64,000 bases of DNA from Castor canadensis (taxonomy: Eukaryota > Chordata > Mammalia > Rodentia > Castoridae), in assembly GCF_047511655.1 (NCBI RefSeq), contig NC_133397.1, positions 123,965,308-124,029,307 of the forward strand, in the 5' to 3' direction. Both the position numbers and the translations under genes were made by a program. Every line of letters starts with the position of its first letter. Positions within the stretch are counted from its first letter, which is position 1. Below the pieces are notes generated by a model. It saw nothing but the letters and a program-made list of their open reading frames with translations. It had not been told where the DNA came from and did not search any database. Below, piece by piece: positions 1 through 12,766 of this stretch.

Positions 1-111
1 ACATACAAGTGAACATAGAAGACATGGTTTAGAGTCACAATCTGCTATGAGCAAAACAAATCAAGAGCAACGTAGAGGAAGCAGAGGGATCTAAGATAGA
101 AGATTTGAGCA

Positions 112-230
112 GAGGTATGCATGGTGACTCATGTCTGTAATCCCTGTACTTGGGAGGCTGAGACATGATTGTTAGTTCAAGACCAGCCTGGACTTGGTAG
201 TAAAACCCCCTATCTCAGGAAAAAAAACTC
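112..230 (+). repeat. B1-like SINE (7SL-derived)
   Basis: The stretch has the 7SL-derived layout of a rodent B1: an A-box-like start, then 'gtaatccctgtacttggga', then a B-box-like 'gttcaagaccagcctgg', ending in a short A-rich tail near 223. It is diverged and has no clear target-site duplication. It is a dead RNA polymerase III retroposon inserted in sense orientation. Confidence 0.75.
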
Positions 231-1285
231 AAAACCTTCCAAAAATGCTTTGAATGGAGTCATACACATATCTGGTAGAGAGAAATTCCAGGCAAAGGAA
301 TCAACAAATGTTAAAGCCCTGAAATGGTAGCAACTTTGTTTTCAAACTTTTAGCTCAAGTAGTATTCCCTATTCCTTTAATCATTTTGCTTAGGTTTTTG
401 TTCTGTTTTGTTTTGAAGTGAGGCTGAAAATGCAGCAAGAATTCTTTATATAAAGAGACTGAATATGTTCTACCTGAAGAGTTCTAAGATTAGATTTAAG
501 ATTAGACTTAAGCCTGGCTTTGCCAGACCCATCCATTGTCTCAGAGCTGACGTGGAGCTGGGATTTAAAGTCTACTGGCCACTCCTTGCTCCTCTTGTCA
601 TCATCAACACCTAAGATGCTTTAGGAATGATAATAAAAGATGAAGACATCTCATAGTTAGGTAAACTGTGGTCCTTACTTTCAAAATTTTGGTTTTCCTC
701 TCTGTGATTTGCTGTTATAATGTGTAATGTAAATGTATAATGCTGTTATACTGCAAAGGACAAAGGTTCTGGAGTCAGATTATAAGAGTTTGTACTCTGG
801 TGGTGCCATTTACTAAATTTAGATGTCAGGTGTTTTATACTTGTTTATAAAATTTCCTGGTTACAAAATGGGCATTCATTCATCTCACAAGTATTTACTG
901 GTCATAACTAGGTGCTAGGTAACTGTTATAAGTGACTTGGAATCCAAAAGCTAAAGAACTAGATTAAGTTAAGATAATACCCAGCTCAAGGGACTGTCAA
1001 CAGACTTGTGATGCCTGGAGTGCCTGGAGCACAGTCACAGGTACTTGTAAACCTGGTGCTTAGTAACTATAATGCCCTAATGAAGGATACTTTAATTAAA
1101 TTTGTTTATTTTATGGAGCAGAAAGCAACCTGTGTTATGGATGAAAACAAAGGATGTCAATGAAATTATGGATAATCAAATCAAAATAGATTAATGAAGA
1201 GAAATGAAAATGTCTAGATGTCTGAGGTTTACTCTTAACTTTTAAAGGTTTCATTGTGCAGGCCATGCCACCGCTCTTTGTTCAT
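231..1285. other. Unique AT-rich DNA with a faint MIR
   Basis: No gene is supported. Around 752-835 the words 'ggttctggagtcagat' and 'ctctggtggtgccattta' follow the order of the MIR SINE core in sense orientation, so a decayed MIR is likely there. The rest shows no recognisable repeat, long ORF or RNA gene. Confidence 0.45.
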
Positions 1286-1378
1286 ACTCTTCTCTTCTTC
1301 TTTTAAAAAAACATTTTATTTGTACATGGTAATTGTACAGGGAGCTTCACTGTGACATTTCCATACATGTGGAAAACA

Positions 1379-1423
<45 letters not shown>

Positions 1424-1900
1424 ACACATATATATCTATATTATGTCCTGATCTGGTTCAGCCCCTCCTACCCCATTCTCCTTCTTAAAGTTACCTTAAC
1501 AGCTTTAAAGTTCCATATTCATACATGCATAGAAAGTACATAGCCACCTCCTTTACTCTCTTCATTTACCTCCCTCTCCTCCTTGTGCCCTCCCCTTTAC
1601 TTGTCCTGTTTTACATGTCTGTCCTTCATTGTTTAAGTGTTGGTTCTTTGTTCAGTGGGGATTTTTGCCTTGGTATTTTACCTGTAAATATATTGTGCTT
1701 TAATCAGTCTGACCGCATCCACTACTCTTCCTTACTCTTTTCCTCTACACTGTGTTGTTCAACAGTTTATAGTGCATTTCATTCTGTCTTGTTCCTACAC
1801 AGAAGTGATGTATTTCAATATTATTCACTTTATCATTCTGTTCTTCTTTCCCTCTTTCCTTAGTTTGCTCTAACAGTACCACTTTTAGAAACATGTTTTG
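1286..1900 (-). repeat. Old L1 3'-UTR-type fragment, antisense
   Basis: The segment carries 'gtacagggagcttcactgtg' followed by words resembling the 3'-UTR-like segment at 57.75-57.90 kb and, more distantly, the antisense L1 end at 3.6-3.9 kb. Orientation is inferred from those copies. The order continues as CT-rich blocks to about 1.9 kb. ORFs here (63 and 112 codons) are low-complexity readings of a pyrimidine-rich UTR and are not genes. An unnamed non-autonomous retroelement is an alternative. Confidence 0.5.
1374..1420. repeat. (CA)n microsatellite
   Basis: About 47 bases of nearly pure CA dinucleotide repeat, broken once by CATA near 1383-1386, sit inside the L1 3'-UTR-like fragment. It is followed by a short TA run. 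Such arrays are length-polymorphic. Confidence 0.95.
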
Positions 1901-3409
1901 TGTGTATTTGTATTCCACCCACCCCCTAATTTTATTTAGGTATCATTGTTTGTCTAAATCAAAACAACTACACTTACCAACATTCCTTGTAGTCAAGAAG
2001 GGCAGTGAGGTGAAATTAGAATTTATTGGGCAAGGCTTTTGAGAATGGTCATTAAAAGGGGGAGGACTCAGTTTGCACATGGTTTTTATCCTCCCATGTT
2101 TGCCCTTTCCCTTCTCTAGCAAAGAGGTCAACACAATGGAGGGTGGAAAGCAGGCATGCTATGATAATGAGGTAGCCCTACAGACAGAAGCAAACAGAAA
2201 GATGGAGGAAGAGAATGCTAGAACGTCTGCCTTTTTGTGGCTTTGGAGAGTCGCCAAAACAACCTTAGGTATGTTACTCGGAACCTCTGGTTATGTATGC
2301 AAAAATATGCCCAAAATTGTTTAAGTTACACTTAGATTTTTGGGAGGATGAGGCATCATTTCTGTTACTCATAGTATACATTCTCTAACCAATATAAGGC
2401 TTCTTGAAACCACTGTCAAGAATTCAGTGCTGAATTTGTGTTTTTAGGTGTTTTGGCAGTTATCCATATGATAAGTCCTCTTTTTTAGCACATAAAATGT
2501 GTGGCTTTGTTTCTGTCCCAGAACTCAGTCTTGTCACCCTTATAGACATTTTCCCCTCATCAATTATATATACTCCAAACTAAATTAAGTTGAATCCACA
2601 GGTGTAAGCTGTGTGTGTTGGTGTGTGTGTGGGGTGCTTTTCCACTTCTGGTGCAGTGGGAAAGCCTTCTTCCCAGGTGTGCACAGTGTATGGAAAAATA
2701 CTAGGTGAGTGCTCTAGACATTGATGATGTCTGTCACACTAAAAACAGCTTTCAGCCACTGCTTTAGCAGCATCCCTGTGTCATTTAGGTATAGAATTGT
2801 GGCTTTTTCACACCTCTGCCTTTGTCATTGTCAAGAAATTTTGTTTACAAAACCAGAAAATAAATTACCATAAATGAGTAAATGGGAACCAACCTAGATT
2901 AATTTCTTTTCTGTATTTGTATATTTCTTATAGTATTCAAAATTATCTTTTTATTTATAGCTCATTGAAAATTCTCTCAGCTGATTTTCTTCAAAGGCTT
3001 GCTCTCCTCACCTGTGTTTCTTAATTTCATTCCTGAAATGTAGCTTGAAACATGTATATGACCAAAATCCACTTTTAAAAATACATTTGGTTAGAAATAA
3101 AATGTTGAGGGGAAAAGCTAGACATCACTTGCACAGGCATATTTTAAGTTTGGGTTTAATTTAGAGCATCACAGATCAGAAATATACCATGTTGTTCAAA
3201 TTGCCTGGTAGTCTATAGATACACTGTGCAGTCACCATCAGTCCTGGAGAGGATTAGTCAGAAATCACGAGGCTGCCTCATATCCTCAATTCGCTCAGCT
3301 TTCCTGGCTCAGTGAGCCACCCTTCCTTTCCTCCTTTGACTTGGGCACAAGAGTGATGTCCCTAAGGCATTTCTTTCTTTCTTTGTTTTTCCCCATAACA
3401 CTTTCATTT
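1901..3409. other. No gene seen; possible old repeat at 1.96-2.3 kb
   Basis: The interval is mostly unique sequence. Between 1960 and 2300 the wording vaguely resembles an old mammalian LTR or MER element, but I cannot assign a family. A short GT-rich run lies near 2611-2634. An 83-codon reading frame at 2073-2324 has no recognisable domain and is not supported as a gene. Confidence 0.4.
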
Positions 3410-3902
3410 TATTTATTTATTTTTTTTGGGAGAATGATCTTTTTTAAAATTCATTTATTCACATGTGCATACATTGTTTGGGTCGTTTCTCTCCCCTGTC
3501 CCCCCACCCCCACCCTCCCCCACCTCGCTTCCAGGCAGAACCTGTTCTGCCCTTATCTCTAATTTTGTTGAAGAGAAAACATAAGGAATAATAAGAAAGA
3601 CATAGCATTTTTGCTAGCTGAGATAGGATAGCTGTACAGAAATACTCCTAGCATTGCTTTCATGTACAAATGTGTTACAACCCAGGTTGATTCATCTCTA
3701 ACTGATCTTTACACTGGTTCCTGATCCCCTTCTCATGTTAACCTCTGTCACTTTAAGGTTTCTGTATAAGCTCCTCTGGAGTGGGGACATGAAACGCTTT
3801 CATGATTTGGGTTTTCTACCTATTCCTATATCTCCCATATGTGCTCTCCCCTTGTCATGTGATCCAAGTCCAACCACATTGCTGCATTTGCCCTAGATCT
3901 TA
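3410..3902 (-). mobile_element. 5'-truncated L1, 3' end only, antisense
   Basis: It begins with a T-rich stretch (reverse of the poly-A tail) near 3415-3428, then 'attcacatgtgcatacattg', a C-rich block at 3492-3530 (the G-rich tract of the L1 3' UTR in reverse), then 'cagaacctgttctgccc' and the rest of the 3' UTR. It ends near 3900 at wording equivalent to the L1 end-of-ORF2/3'-UTR junction region. It is diverged from the younger copies in this window and has no recognisable target-site duplication. Confidence 0.8.
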
Positions 3903-4159
3903 TCACTCCCAGGGTTTCCTTGAGTAGAAGCTTGGGATTCCTTCGAAGGAGTTGCAGGAAAAACTGAAATTAGTTATGGACAGAGAATCAGTATTTACTC
4001 CATTTTTTCCAAGATAGCTGAAAAATTGTTTATGATGCTTCAAATTTTCCCTTGGGCTAATCAGTACATTTCCTTTCAGTTCTGATGGCAATGTATATAC
4101 TGTGCTATGAATGTCTGACTTATCCTATCTAATTACTCGTGGCTGTCTATTTAAGCAAA

Positions 4160-4330
4160 GTGTCATAGTAGAAATAGCATAGTTCTGGAGACAAAAGACT
4201 GAGTTCTGACAGTTCTTCACCAATGTGACCTCAGATAAGTAGCGTAAGTCCCGGGAGTGTGTTCCTCACCTGTGGAGCGGAGTTAACAGGCCTATCTATC
4301 TTACAGGATCGTTGTGAGGTGATGATTGGT
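4160..4330 (+). repeat. MIR SINE
   Basis: The order matches the MIR core: 'catagttctggagacaaaagactgagttc', 'gtgacctcagataagt', 'cctcacctgtggagcgg', then 'ttacaggatcgttgtgaggt'. MIR is an ancient tRNA-derived SINE common to mammals. The copy is old, without a tail or duplication. Confidence 0.65.
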
Positions 4331-4544
4331 GTTATGGAGAGATAGAGGAGGACATCTACACACGATACAGCACTATAAACTCATAAATTACAAGGTCTTT
4401 CTACTGCATAAGAATTTACCCTGGAAGCAATTTTACTTCCACCCAAGTACTATAAACACCACTCATCCTTGCCAGGTCAGGGTAGACCTCAACCTAACCT
4501 TACCACCTCTCAGTCATGAGGTTTGTGATACTGATGAAGAGTTA

Positions 4545-4740
4545 CACTGCTAAGTTCAAATCCTGACTTTTTTGTTTCAATAATTGTGACATCTTGGATT
4601 ATTTATCAGTCTTTCTAAGCCTTGGTTTTCTAGTCTGTAGAATCAGGATAGGGTTGATTCAGAAATTTATAAGACAAGCCCTGTAAAGTGTTTATGATGG
4701 TGTATGATATACAGCAAATAATGAATATTAGCTATTATGG
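4545..4740 (+). repeat. MIR SINE, degraded
   Basis: The words 'gttcaaatcctgac', 'ctttctaagccttggtttt', 'agtctgtagaatcagga' and 'ctgtaaagtgtttatgatgg' occur in the order of the MIR consensus. It lies about 200 bases after another MIR in the same orientation. Divergence is high. Confidence 0.55.
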
Positions 4741-5291
4741 ATTCACTGTCATGAGCACAAACAGATTGTGTGATTCTTGGAAGAGGATGGATGACCTTTT
4801 GCTTTTCGTCCCTATAAAACTCTGACAGTGCCATGAGGCCCAATGTGCCCTCTCTGTAGTTCACGCCAGCACCGGACAATGGGTCGAGGTCTTTTTTTCT
4901 TTGCCATTTAGCTTGAGGTCATTATAATTTCAGTTTAACTTCTTGACCTTCTCATTTCACATTCTGACATAAATGATACTGTGACTTCATTTTCTGTCCA
5001 TTGTCTGACATGTTACACTTTTGATGTGTGTATTTATTTCTAGGAACAATCTTACAAAGGAGAAATTATAAAACTATACTTAACCACACATTTATCTATC
5101 CTTAATATTGGAAGAGGATAAAAAGATACAAAACTGTTCAATATATGCTCATTGTACTCTTTGAATTATGACATAGACTAATGCAAGCATTGTCTTTAAG
5201 GTCTTAGACACTATAATTAACAGCGCTATTTTCTGTAATACAACTAAAATAGTTGTTAGATCATAAACTCAGCACTTAAAATTAGGGCAAA
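4741..5291. other. Nothing recognised
   Basis: AT-rich sequence with no long reading frame, no tRNA-like fold and no repeat family that I recognise. Confidence 0.5.
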
Positions 5292-5377
5292 GGCTGGTGT
5301 AGTGGCTTAAGTGGTAGGGTGCTTGCCTAGCAAGTGTGAGGTCCTGAGTTCAAATCCCAGTACTGCCAAAAAAAAAG
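5292..5377 (+). repeat. ID SINE (tRNA-derived)
   Basis: A clear ID-type SINE: A box around 'tagtggcttaagtggtag', the diagnostic 'tgcttgcctagcaagtgtga', B box 'gagttcaaatcccag', then an A9 tail. It is transcribed by polymerase III in principle and copied in trans by L1. It is close to other ID copies in the window, so moderately young. The reverse-strand reading FWQYWDLNSGPHTC is the typical translation of an inverted ID and not a protein. Confidence 0.9.
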
Positions 5378-8300
5378 ACAGAATATTAGATTAAGAGGAC
5401 AAAGATGGAGACTCAGTCTGTGTGTCTGAGGATTTCTGAACATACTTGTTAAAGGCCATTGCTTATTTTGTGTGTCTCTGTAAATAAGGACCCGATGTGG
5501 ATAGAAAATTAAAGACCAGAAGGATTTGGGGAGGTGAAAGTAAACGAGGACATAAATATATGTCATTGATACTCTTGCTTTTGCATGGGCTTGGGACAGG
5601 TTGACTTACAGCAAGCAGGCCATGTCTATATGACTTAATTTTGCTTATATGCATGTAGCCTGCCTGGATGTGTAATCCATTAGTGTGTACCACAGGCAGT
5701 GGCCTGAAGGTATTCCATCCAATACCTCTGTGGATCAGCTAAGAGCTAGCTATGATTCCAACTATGTTGGGGCAGCCTATGGACTCTCCTGTCTTTAGCC
5801 TTTCTCTGTTCATTTTTGCGCTATTTATTTAAACTTGAAACATACCCCAGACTCATGTAAGCGATGAAAAAGAGAAGCCCCTTTCCTCTGTGCTTCCAGG
5901 CATCGTCTTAATTATTTTTGGAGTTCCCATTTCCTCATTCCCTACTCCCTTGTTTCCCTCTGCTCTGTTCCCCTGTGCTCTGTTCCAGCACTTGCCCTCT
6001 AGTAAGGTTGCTCCCCCACAAGGTCTTTAGAGACTTTTTGTATGGCCAATGCAAAAGGCAGTGTTCTTATATCTTCACATCCAACTTCCTGTGGCATTTG
6101 ATACAACTCCTTGAAATTTGTGACACTATTTGTTGGTAGGGTCCTTTTCTTCCATCTGCCTCTCTAATGTTGATACACTATGCAAGTTAAGTCTTTAGTC
6201 CTTTTTCTTTATTTTAGAAATATTTCTCCATGCCAGTGATTCCTACTATTAATCTTTAATGTCTCTCTCCTGGGTTCAAAGATCGCATCTCTTATTAGCT
6301 ATTAAATTGGTCTCTCTGCTTATCTCATATCTAACTTAAATATACGAGGGCCTAAAATGGAAATCCTTTCTCTCTAAATTTGCATCTTCTCAGGTTTAAA
6401 AAATATTACTTAGTAATAATAATGCTTTTCATCCAGAAATCCATTAAAATTCTGAGTATTGTTCTTAAATTTCCATCTGATCAACTACTCTTCTTATTTC
6501 CACACATAGCCAGTCTTGCTCCCCTTCCATCTCTCTGTGCTGGGTGTCCACCAAATCTCCCCTAAGTTCAATGATTTTCTAGGAGGACTGGCAGGACTCA
6601 GTTAAGCTTAAAAGTACTGAAAGATACAAAGCAGAAACAGCAAAGGAAGATGGTACAGCACACAAAGTTCAGAGGAAACTGGTCCAAGCTTTCAGTAGTC
6701 CTCTCTCCATGGGGACACATGGGACATAATTTTTTCAGCATTGAGTTATGATAGAGGCTCAGTAGAGACTCAGTGCCCAAGGTTTTTACTGGTGGCTGGT
6801 CATGTAGGGAGGCAGGTGTTCAGCACAGTCACCATTATTTGCATAAACAGTTTAGGCAGAGGTATTCTAATAAGTTAGGCATACTGGGAGCCTTCCTGAA
6901 GTCCAGTTCCTAGGCAATGAGCCAAAGATCAACTTTGTAAGCAGGTTTCAAATGTTTTGAGACTATTATTAATTTTTCTTCTACACACAATCATTTGCAT
7001 TGAGTGTCTTTCTAAAAATGATCAGTCCTCTGATTAAATTATTTTTGTCTCTATGAACCACACTATAAAATCTAACCTCCCATTCAATGATGTATCCTGA
7101 TGGTCTATAAAAGGCTTAGCGTATGGTAAGCACTCAATTCATTTTATAATGCACTGAAAAAGCATACAAAATCCTCATAACTTTGTGATGTTCCACATTT
7201 CCAAGCCATTCATCATGCCTCCCCCAAAGCATAGTCTATATTTTAGACATGCCAAACTCTTCCCTTTCCTGTTTTCTCACAATGTTCCTATCTTTACAAT
7301 GGAAATTTCTTCTTTCAAGACTATTCTTGCCTCTGTTAGCCACCTGGAACAGTGAAGGTTCAGCTGAAAGGAGAATGCCAACTTTCTCATCCCTTCTGCT
7401 GTACTCCAGGAAGAGTTAGGTTTGCCGCCTGCAATTGTCTGTCCATGATATCGCTTTCACTATGTTAGAACATTTAAGAACACATGCAATGAATATGAAG
7501 GTGTGCTCTTTATTTGGAAGGCCAATTAATCACCCAGACAGATTGCCACAGGGTGGGCATTTGTATTGGTGTGACATCACCATAGTACAGAATCAGACTC
7601 CTAGCCTCATGTGCTGAGAAACCAACTTCAGCCATGTCTCGGATAATAAGACTGGTTGGACATAAAGGTGTTAAATCATGCCAAGGGACTGCACAGAGCC
7701 CATTCTGTCAATTTAAAATGAGAAACATCTGTGATGCCAACTTGACATTCACGTTTGTCCGATAAGTACCTTCACTCCCTACAGATCAGCTGTAATGAAA
7801 GCCAAATTGCCTGCATAATGTCTGATAAGCATGGAATCAGAGCAGTCTGATTATCTACATTATATAATTTTAGACTTTTATGACCTCAGGCTCCAGTAAC
7901 TGGACATAGAGTCTCAGAAGCAGGGATGGACCTTCAAGCAAGGTGGATAATCCAGTGAGCCTGATGAAACTCTGGGTAGTGTTTGGACAAGAACTATCAA
8001 CCTTTGGCTCTTTTTCTCTGTCTATGACTTTGTTTTCCTCTATATATTTAAATAGTTGACCTACCTCTTTTCTAAGTGGCATATTTTTTCTGAGTTTGAT
8101 GTGACAGTCTGCATTTTACTGGTCTGGAGACCAGTCTATTTCTTTAGGTAGAATATGTAAGTACCTGTTCTGTCTGTTGATTTCTGAGGGAAAAATTCTT
8201 TGCATTTATTTCCTTATTTAAAAAAAATAAGGAGATGAGGACACAGGCATTGTACCTGTGTTTATTTTACTTGTTTCACTTGTGCAGAAGACTGTAACCT

Positions 8301-8756
8301 CCTAACAATCAGAGACTGTGACTCATGAATTGTGAGTGGTAATAACTATCCCAGAGTTGAATCACAGAATAATACACTGCATAAGTGAATGTAAGTTGAC
8401 AATTTTCTTTAGTAGTAAAGTGTTCATTTTCATGGATATCTTGAAATACCTTTAAGTAAAAGTATTAGTTTGATATCTATTGTGATTTTAACATTTTGGA
8501 AATAACAATTTTGGTTTTCTGCAATTTAATTTCCCTTTTAGGCAGTAATATTCAATAAATTAATAATGCATTGGGATAGAGAAAAAGAAACAGTTAAAAG
8601 TTGTGGTTTATAATTTATTATATTAAATACTCATGTTAAATTATATAATGAATGGTGATTAATACTATTTAGCTTATTAACAGTATAGGAAAGTTGAGTT
8701 AGAAATAGCCAAATATGTGTGCAAGAAATCAATGGGACCCTAATTTTTTTTAATTC
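5378..8756. other. Long repeat-poor stretch, no gene
   Basis: More than 3 kb with no recognisable L1, B1 or ID. Pyrimidine-rich passages at 5.92-6.02 and 7.20-7.34 kb could be very old LINE-2, but that is weak. Reading frames here (60-79 codons) lack start context, domains and splice logic. Repeat-poor stretches are the likeliest places for conserved non-coding elements, which needs cross-species alignment. Confidence 0.45.
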
Positions 8757-8876
8757 ACTGAGGTTTTTATTTTATTTTTAAAAAATTATTCATTTATTCA
8801 CATGTGCATACATTGTTTGGGTCATTTCTCCACCCTGCCCACCCCCCTCAGTTCCAGGTAGGTCCTGTTCTGCCAC
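8757..8876 (-). repeat. Short L1 3'-end fragment, antisense
   Basis: About 120 bases with T-rich start, 'cacatgtgcatacattgttt', a C-rich block and 'ccaggtaggtcctgttctgc'. This is the terminal part of an older L1 3' UTR in reverse, severely 5'-truncated. It resembles the copy at 3.41 kb more than the younger copies. Confidence 0.75.
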
Positions 8877-10984
8877 CCTAGTTTTGAATTATCTTGATTA
8901 ACAGGTGTTTGAAGGCCAGGGCTAGCTTTTTGATAAAGGAGACAGATCTAATATTCAGAATAAAAACCATCATGTTTATAATGGTGAGTTTATGCTTAGA
9001 TATTCCGTTTGTATTTTGCAACCAGTTTACCCTACAGTTTAGGCTAGAATTTAGAGGTTGTCAGGTGTTTATGAGGTTCCCATGAAACATCAGTGTTGCA
9101 GTTGCAACACTACTGTGGATAAAGAAACTTTATATATGACAAACTTGTTATCTGTTTTACCATCCTTGAACAAATGGACTGTGTAAAAATGTTAGTGGCC
9201 AGCTAAAACATCTTCCTGAACTGGAGCATGGTAAGAGAAACACCCGATGGTTTGCAAGATCAAGTGAATGTCTATTAAAGTTTAATACACCTGAAAGTAA
9301 AGGGGCATTGCCAATGGACAGATTGCTGAGATATTTTGGAAAAGATAAGGAAATGGGGATGGGGGATGATAAGTGTGTTTAATAAACTTTAATAACTTTT
9401 TCTTTTTTCTGAGCCTGATTACATAGTGCTGGGACTGAATTCCATTTATGAGTATTGAAGGAGTTGCTGAGCAGGACACTATGATAAAAATTTAAATTCC
9501 AACAGTTTAAATGTGTAGGGAATGGTGGGATGGGTATTTATTTCTTACTTTCTAAATTGGGAGTAATGGTTTCTACTTTTTTTTTAACCTAGTAGACAAA
9601 ACAGTTGTATAGACATGTATTTTCCGACCCTATTTAATATTAGTAGAAATGGATGAAGGATGAAACATTTACCAGAAGTATATATATTGCTTTCTGTGTT
9701 AGGCATCATTTGTCTGACTGAACTTATGGTCTGTGGCAGAGGGTCTGGATTAAAAGTGAAAAATGGAAAGAAAGGGAAGTAATTGCCAATAGAAGGCGAG
9801 TCAATAAAAAGATAATACTAAAAGGAAAAGATAACAGTGCCTTGTTACTTTGAGAGATGCTGAAAGCAAGAAAGATGTTAAGAAAGATATCTCTTAGCTA
9901 TATTTCCTCATGTACACAGGATATGCTACATAACTTTCAGATATTAATGCAAATTAAAATGTGAGACTGATTAAGAATTTCAAGTCTGCCAGGCTGCACA
10001 GATTTCTGCCCACCGAGGCTGGCCTTGAATCCCATTGGATGAGGCTATTGGTTTGTTCATCCAACATGGAGTCAGCTATGAGAAGCACCCTGAAGGCATT
10101 TAGTCAGGCCTGTGAATGAGCAGTCAGAATAATTCTAACACTGCTTTATCATTTACTTCCCATTTTACAGGTTATTTGCAATACAGAGAACTACCTGAGA
10201 AAGTAGTGTGTGGGAAGTTATTGTCCCCTGGATACACAGAACCAGGGACACTATGACTATAACCCAAGTGACAATCTGTTGAAAAAGGAGCCTGGAACCA
10301 ATGCACACAAGGCATCATACTTTGTCATGCTCTCTCATATCTGTAGACATGATTAGTAAGTGGTGACTAATGGTCAAAGTAAACAATACCTGAAAAATGG
10401 AAGTTAACGTTGGCTATAGGTGACAATGGGCACATGTAACATGAGTTGAGGGTAACAACTCACCAGGTGACACCATGCTGGGGAAATCAACACTTTGAAG
10501 TCACATATGCTAAGTCCTCAATGACAATCAGGTTTGGTAGGGAAAAAACCAACATTGGGCAGAAACAAACATTCTAGAAGAGAATCTGAAGGAATTGGTA
10601 GAGGTCCATGTTGTAGGACAAGTCACAATGTTCCTTTAATGAAGACAGACATACTGGGAGAAAAGATTTACTTGCCATTTTGAGTGATTTGAAGTAATGC
10701 TATTTCAGAAGGAAGAAAAAATTTGGCAGTTGGCCTTGAGAGATGAAACAAAAGTTAGAAAAATGGATAACATGCCATAGACAGAGATGGGAGAAAGCAC
10801 GCATGTTGACCCATACAGGCAATTATGCATGAGTTTCTAGACAGAAGCAGAGGGAGCTCAAGGAACATGGTGCAATATTTGGTTGCAGAGGTCAAGGAAT
10901 AAATGTATGGGAGATGTATGGTCTTCCTGGTAAATAGGAATTTGTAAGGGGAGAATATAGTTTACATGGGTGGCTCTCAAACTG
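8877..10984. other. Nothing recognised
   Basis: Unique-looking sequence of average composition. No coding frame above about 65 codons, no repeat family recognised, no simple repeat of note. Confidence 0.45.
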
Positions 10985-11335
10985 CTAAGGCCCCATAAAC
11001 AAACAAAAGAAATTACTTCATATGATTATGGAGGCTGGTGAATCCCAAGACCTGCAGTCAGCAGTCTGAGAAAACTGATGGTGCTGTTCCATATTGGATG
11101 GCAGAAGGTTCAAGACCCAGGAAGAGCTGATGTTTCACTTTGAGTTCAAAGGCAGGAGGATTCCTTCTTACTTTTGGCTAGGTCAGTCTTTTTCTTTATT
11201 CAGGCCTTCAGTTTATTGGATGAGGCCCATTCGCAGCCAGCTACATCATTACAGGCACACCCAGAATCATGTTAGGAGATGTTTGGTCATCTGATGGCTT
11301 AGTCAAGCTGACATGTAGAATTGACCACCACACCA
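10985..11335. repeat. Ancient interspersed repeat, family unresolved (copy 1)
   Basis: The order 'ttatggaggctggtgaatcc', 'gacctgcagtcagcag', 'cttcagtttattggatgagg' and 'aagctgacatgtagaattga' matches a widespread mammalian repeat that also occurs at 42.19-42.71 kb. I recognise the pattern but cannot name it with confidence; an L1M-type 3' end is possible. The 66-codon frame at 11094 lies inside it and is not a gene. Confidence 0.55.
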
Positions 11336-12620
11336 GATTGCACCAATACAGCAGTGAGTTGGAAATGGAAACTATGTAACATGAGGTGTGTTTTACCAGT
11401 GGGGGAAAAATAAGCATTCAGAGACAGAGGCCACTACACCCAAGCCAGTATAGCATTGTAATATGAAATAGGGCCTATGTCTCTGCCCTTGAAAGATGCT
11501 AGACTACAGAATTAACTGAACTTTAGCCTATGATTTACTCTCTAGAAATGATAATATCTGTACAAAGACTGATTTTGTTGAGAACACCGAGAAAACACTA
11601 CTGCAGTTCTGATTAATTTTGTGAGATGCTAGAATAACACATAGTATGACAGCTTTAGTGTAATACTGGTAAAATTAGTAAGGTTAATTTGATTTAAGTG
11701 AACATAAGATAAACTGACAATAGGTGTTCAAATTATTAATAGAAGAAACCAAAACTCCTACAAATTGTTCTTCTGATAAAAACTGTTTAGCTAGAGGAAG
11801 AATAGTATTGCTAAATCATTAAATCAGCCTATATTGATACTTTTAATAAAGTTCATATTTAAGAGTAATAACAGATGTCACCCCTTGGCCAAACCTGAAT
11901 GAAGTGTTCAAGAAAGTGATTCATGTAGACTTGTGTGGGGTCTGAAAAATAGCAGGGAGCAAAATAATAGCTTTTCAGCATTGGTTTTAGAAAATGTACA
12001 GATCAGTTGATGGTTTGTGCCTGGTTTCAGTTATGTTTTTTGGTTTCTACCATTGGTATTGATGAGCTGTGGCTGGGATATTAAAAGCCTTTCCTCAGAT
12101 AGGGCTGTGTCTCCATGGAGACCAAGATGTCTCAGATAATTGTGGGGATCTATGATCCAGAGACAAATTGAACTCTGACTGATGCAGGACCCTGGGCTAC
12201 AACTGGAAGTGTCAGACCTCTGTGATGTTGTACTCTCTTTTTTCTTCATATACCACATTCATAACCTTTGAAAAGTCTTCTGTGACTACACTCTGTGGAG
12301 TATAGTGTGAATAATTCTCCTGATTAAAGCAAGGTATAATTGCTGCTACAGGCATATTGTTTTTTGGAGACACGTAAGAGTAAGTTGCAGAGTTTATCTG
12401 TAAATATTCTAGTATGTATTTACAAAAATAAGCAATTCTTCTACATAACCACTTAGTCAATTAAAATTAAGAGATCAACATTAATATAATCTTATTAATA
12501 TCCCACTATATAAATTATAGACTTTATTAAAACTTGGCTTTATACTAACTTTACTCAGACTTTACACAATCATTTTCTGTCTAAACAAAGAAAATCTAAG
12601 GCCGTGTGTTATCACGTATC
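11336..12620. other. No gene seen
   Basis: Unique AT-rich sequence. Two overlapping reverse-strand frames at 12.03-12.46 kb (75 and 82 codons) have no recognisable domain. Confidence 0.45.
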
Positions 12621-12766
12621 TTTTTATTTGTTTTGGAGTAAGGCATTGCTATATAGCCCAGGTTAGACTTGGACTCACTCTGTAACCCAACTGGCCTCAA
12701 ATTTGTGATTCTGCTACCTCCACCTCTCACATTCTGGGATTATAGTGGGCACCACCACACCAGACT
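12621..12766 (-). repeat. B1-like SINE, antisense
   Basis: Reverse B1: T-rich lead, 'gctatatagcccaggttaga', 'aacccaactggcctcaaatt', 'ctgggattatagtgggca' and 'accaccacaccagac'. It is diverged; no target-site duplication was found. Confidence 0.8.

Noticed and set aside
5292-5377. Possible functional tRNA gene
   Set aside because: A and B boxes are present, but there is no cloverleaf with a proper acceptor stem, and an A tail follows: an ID SINE.
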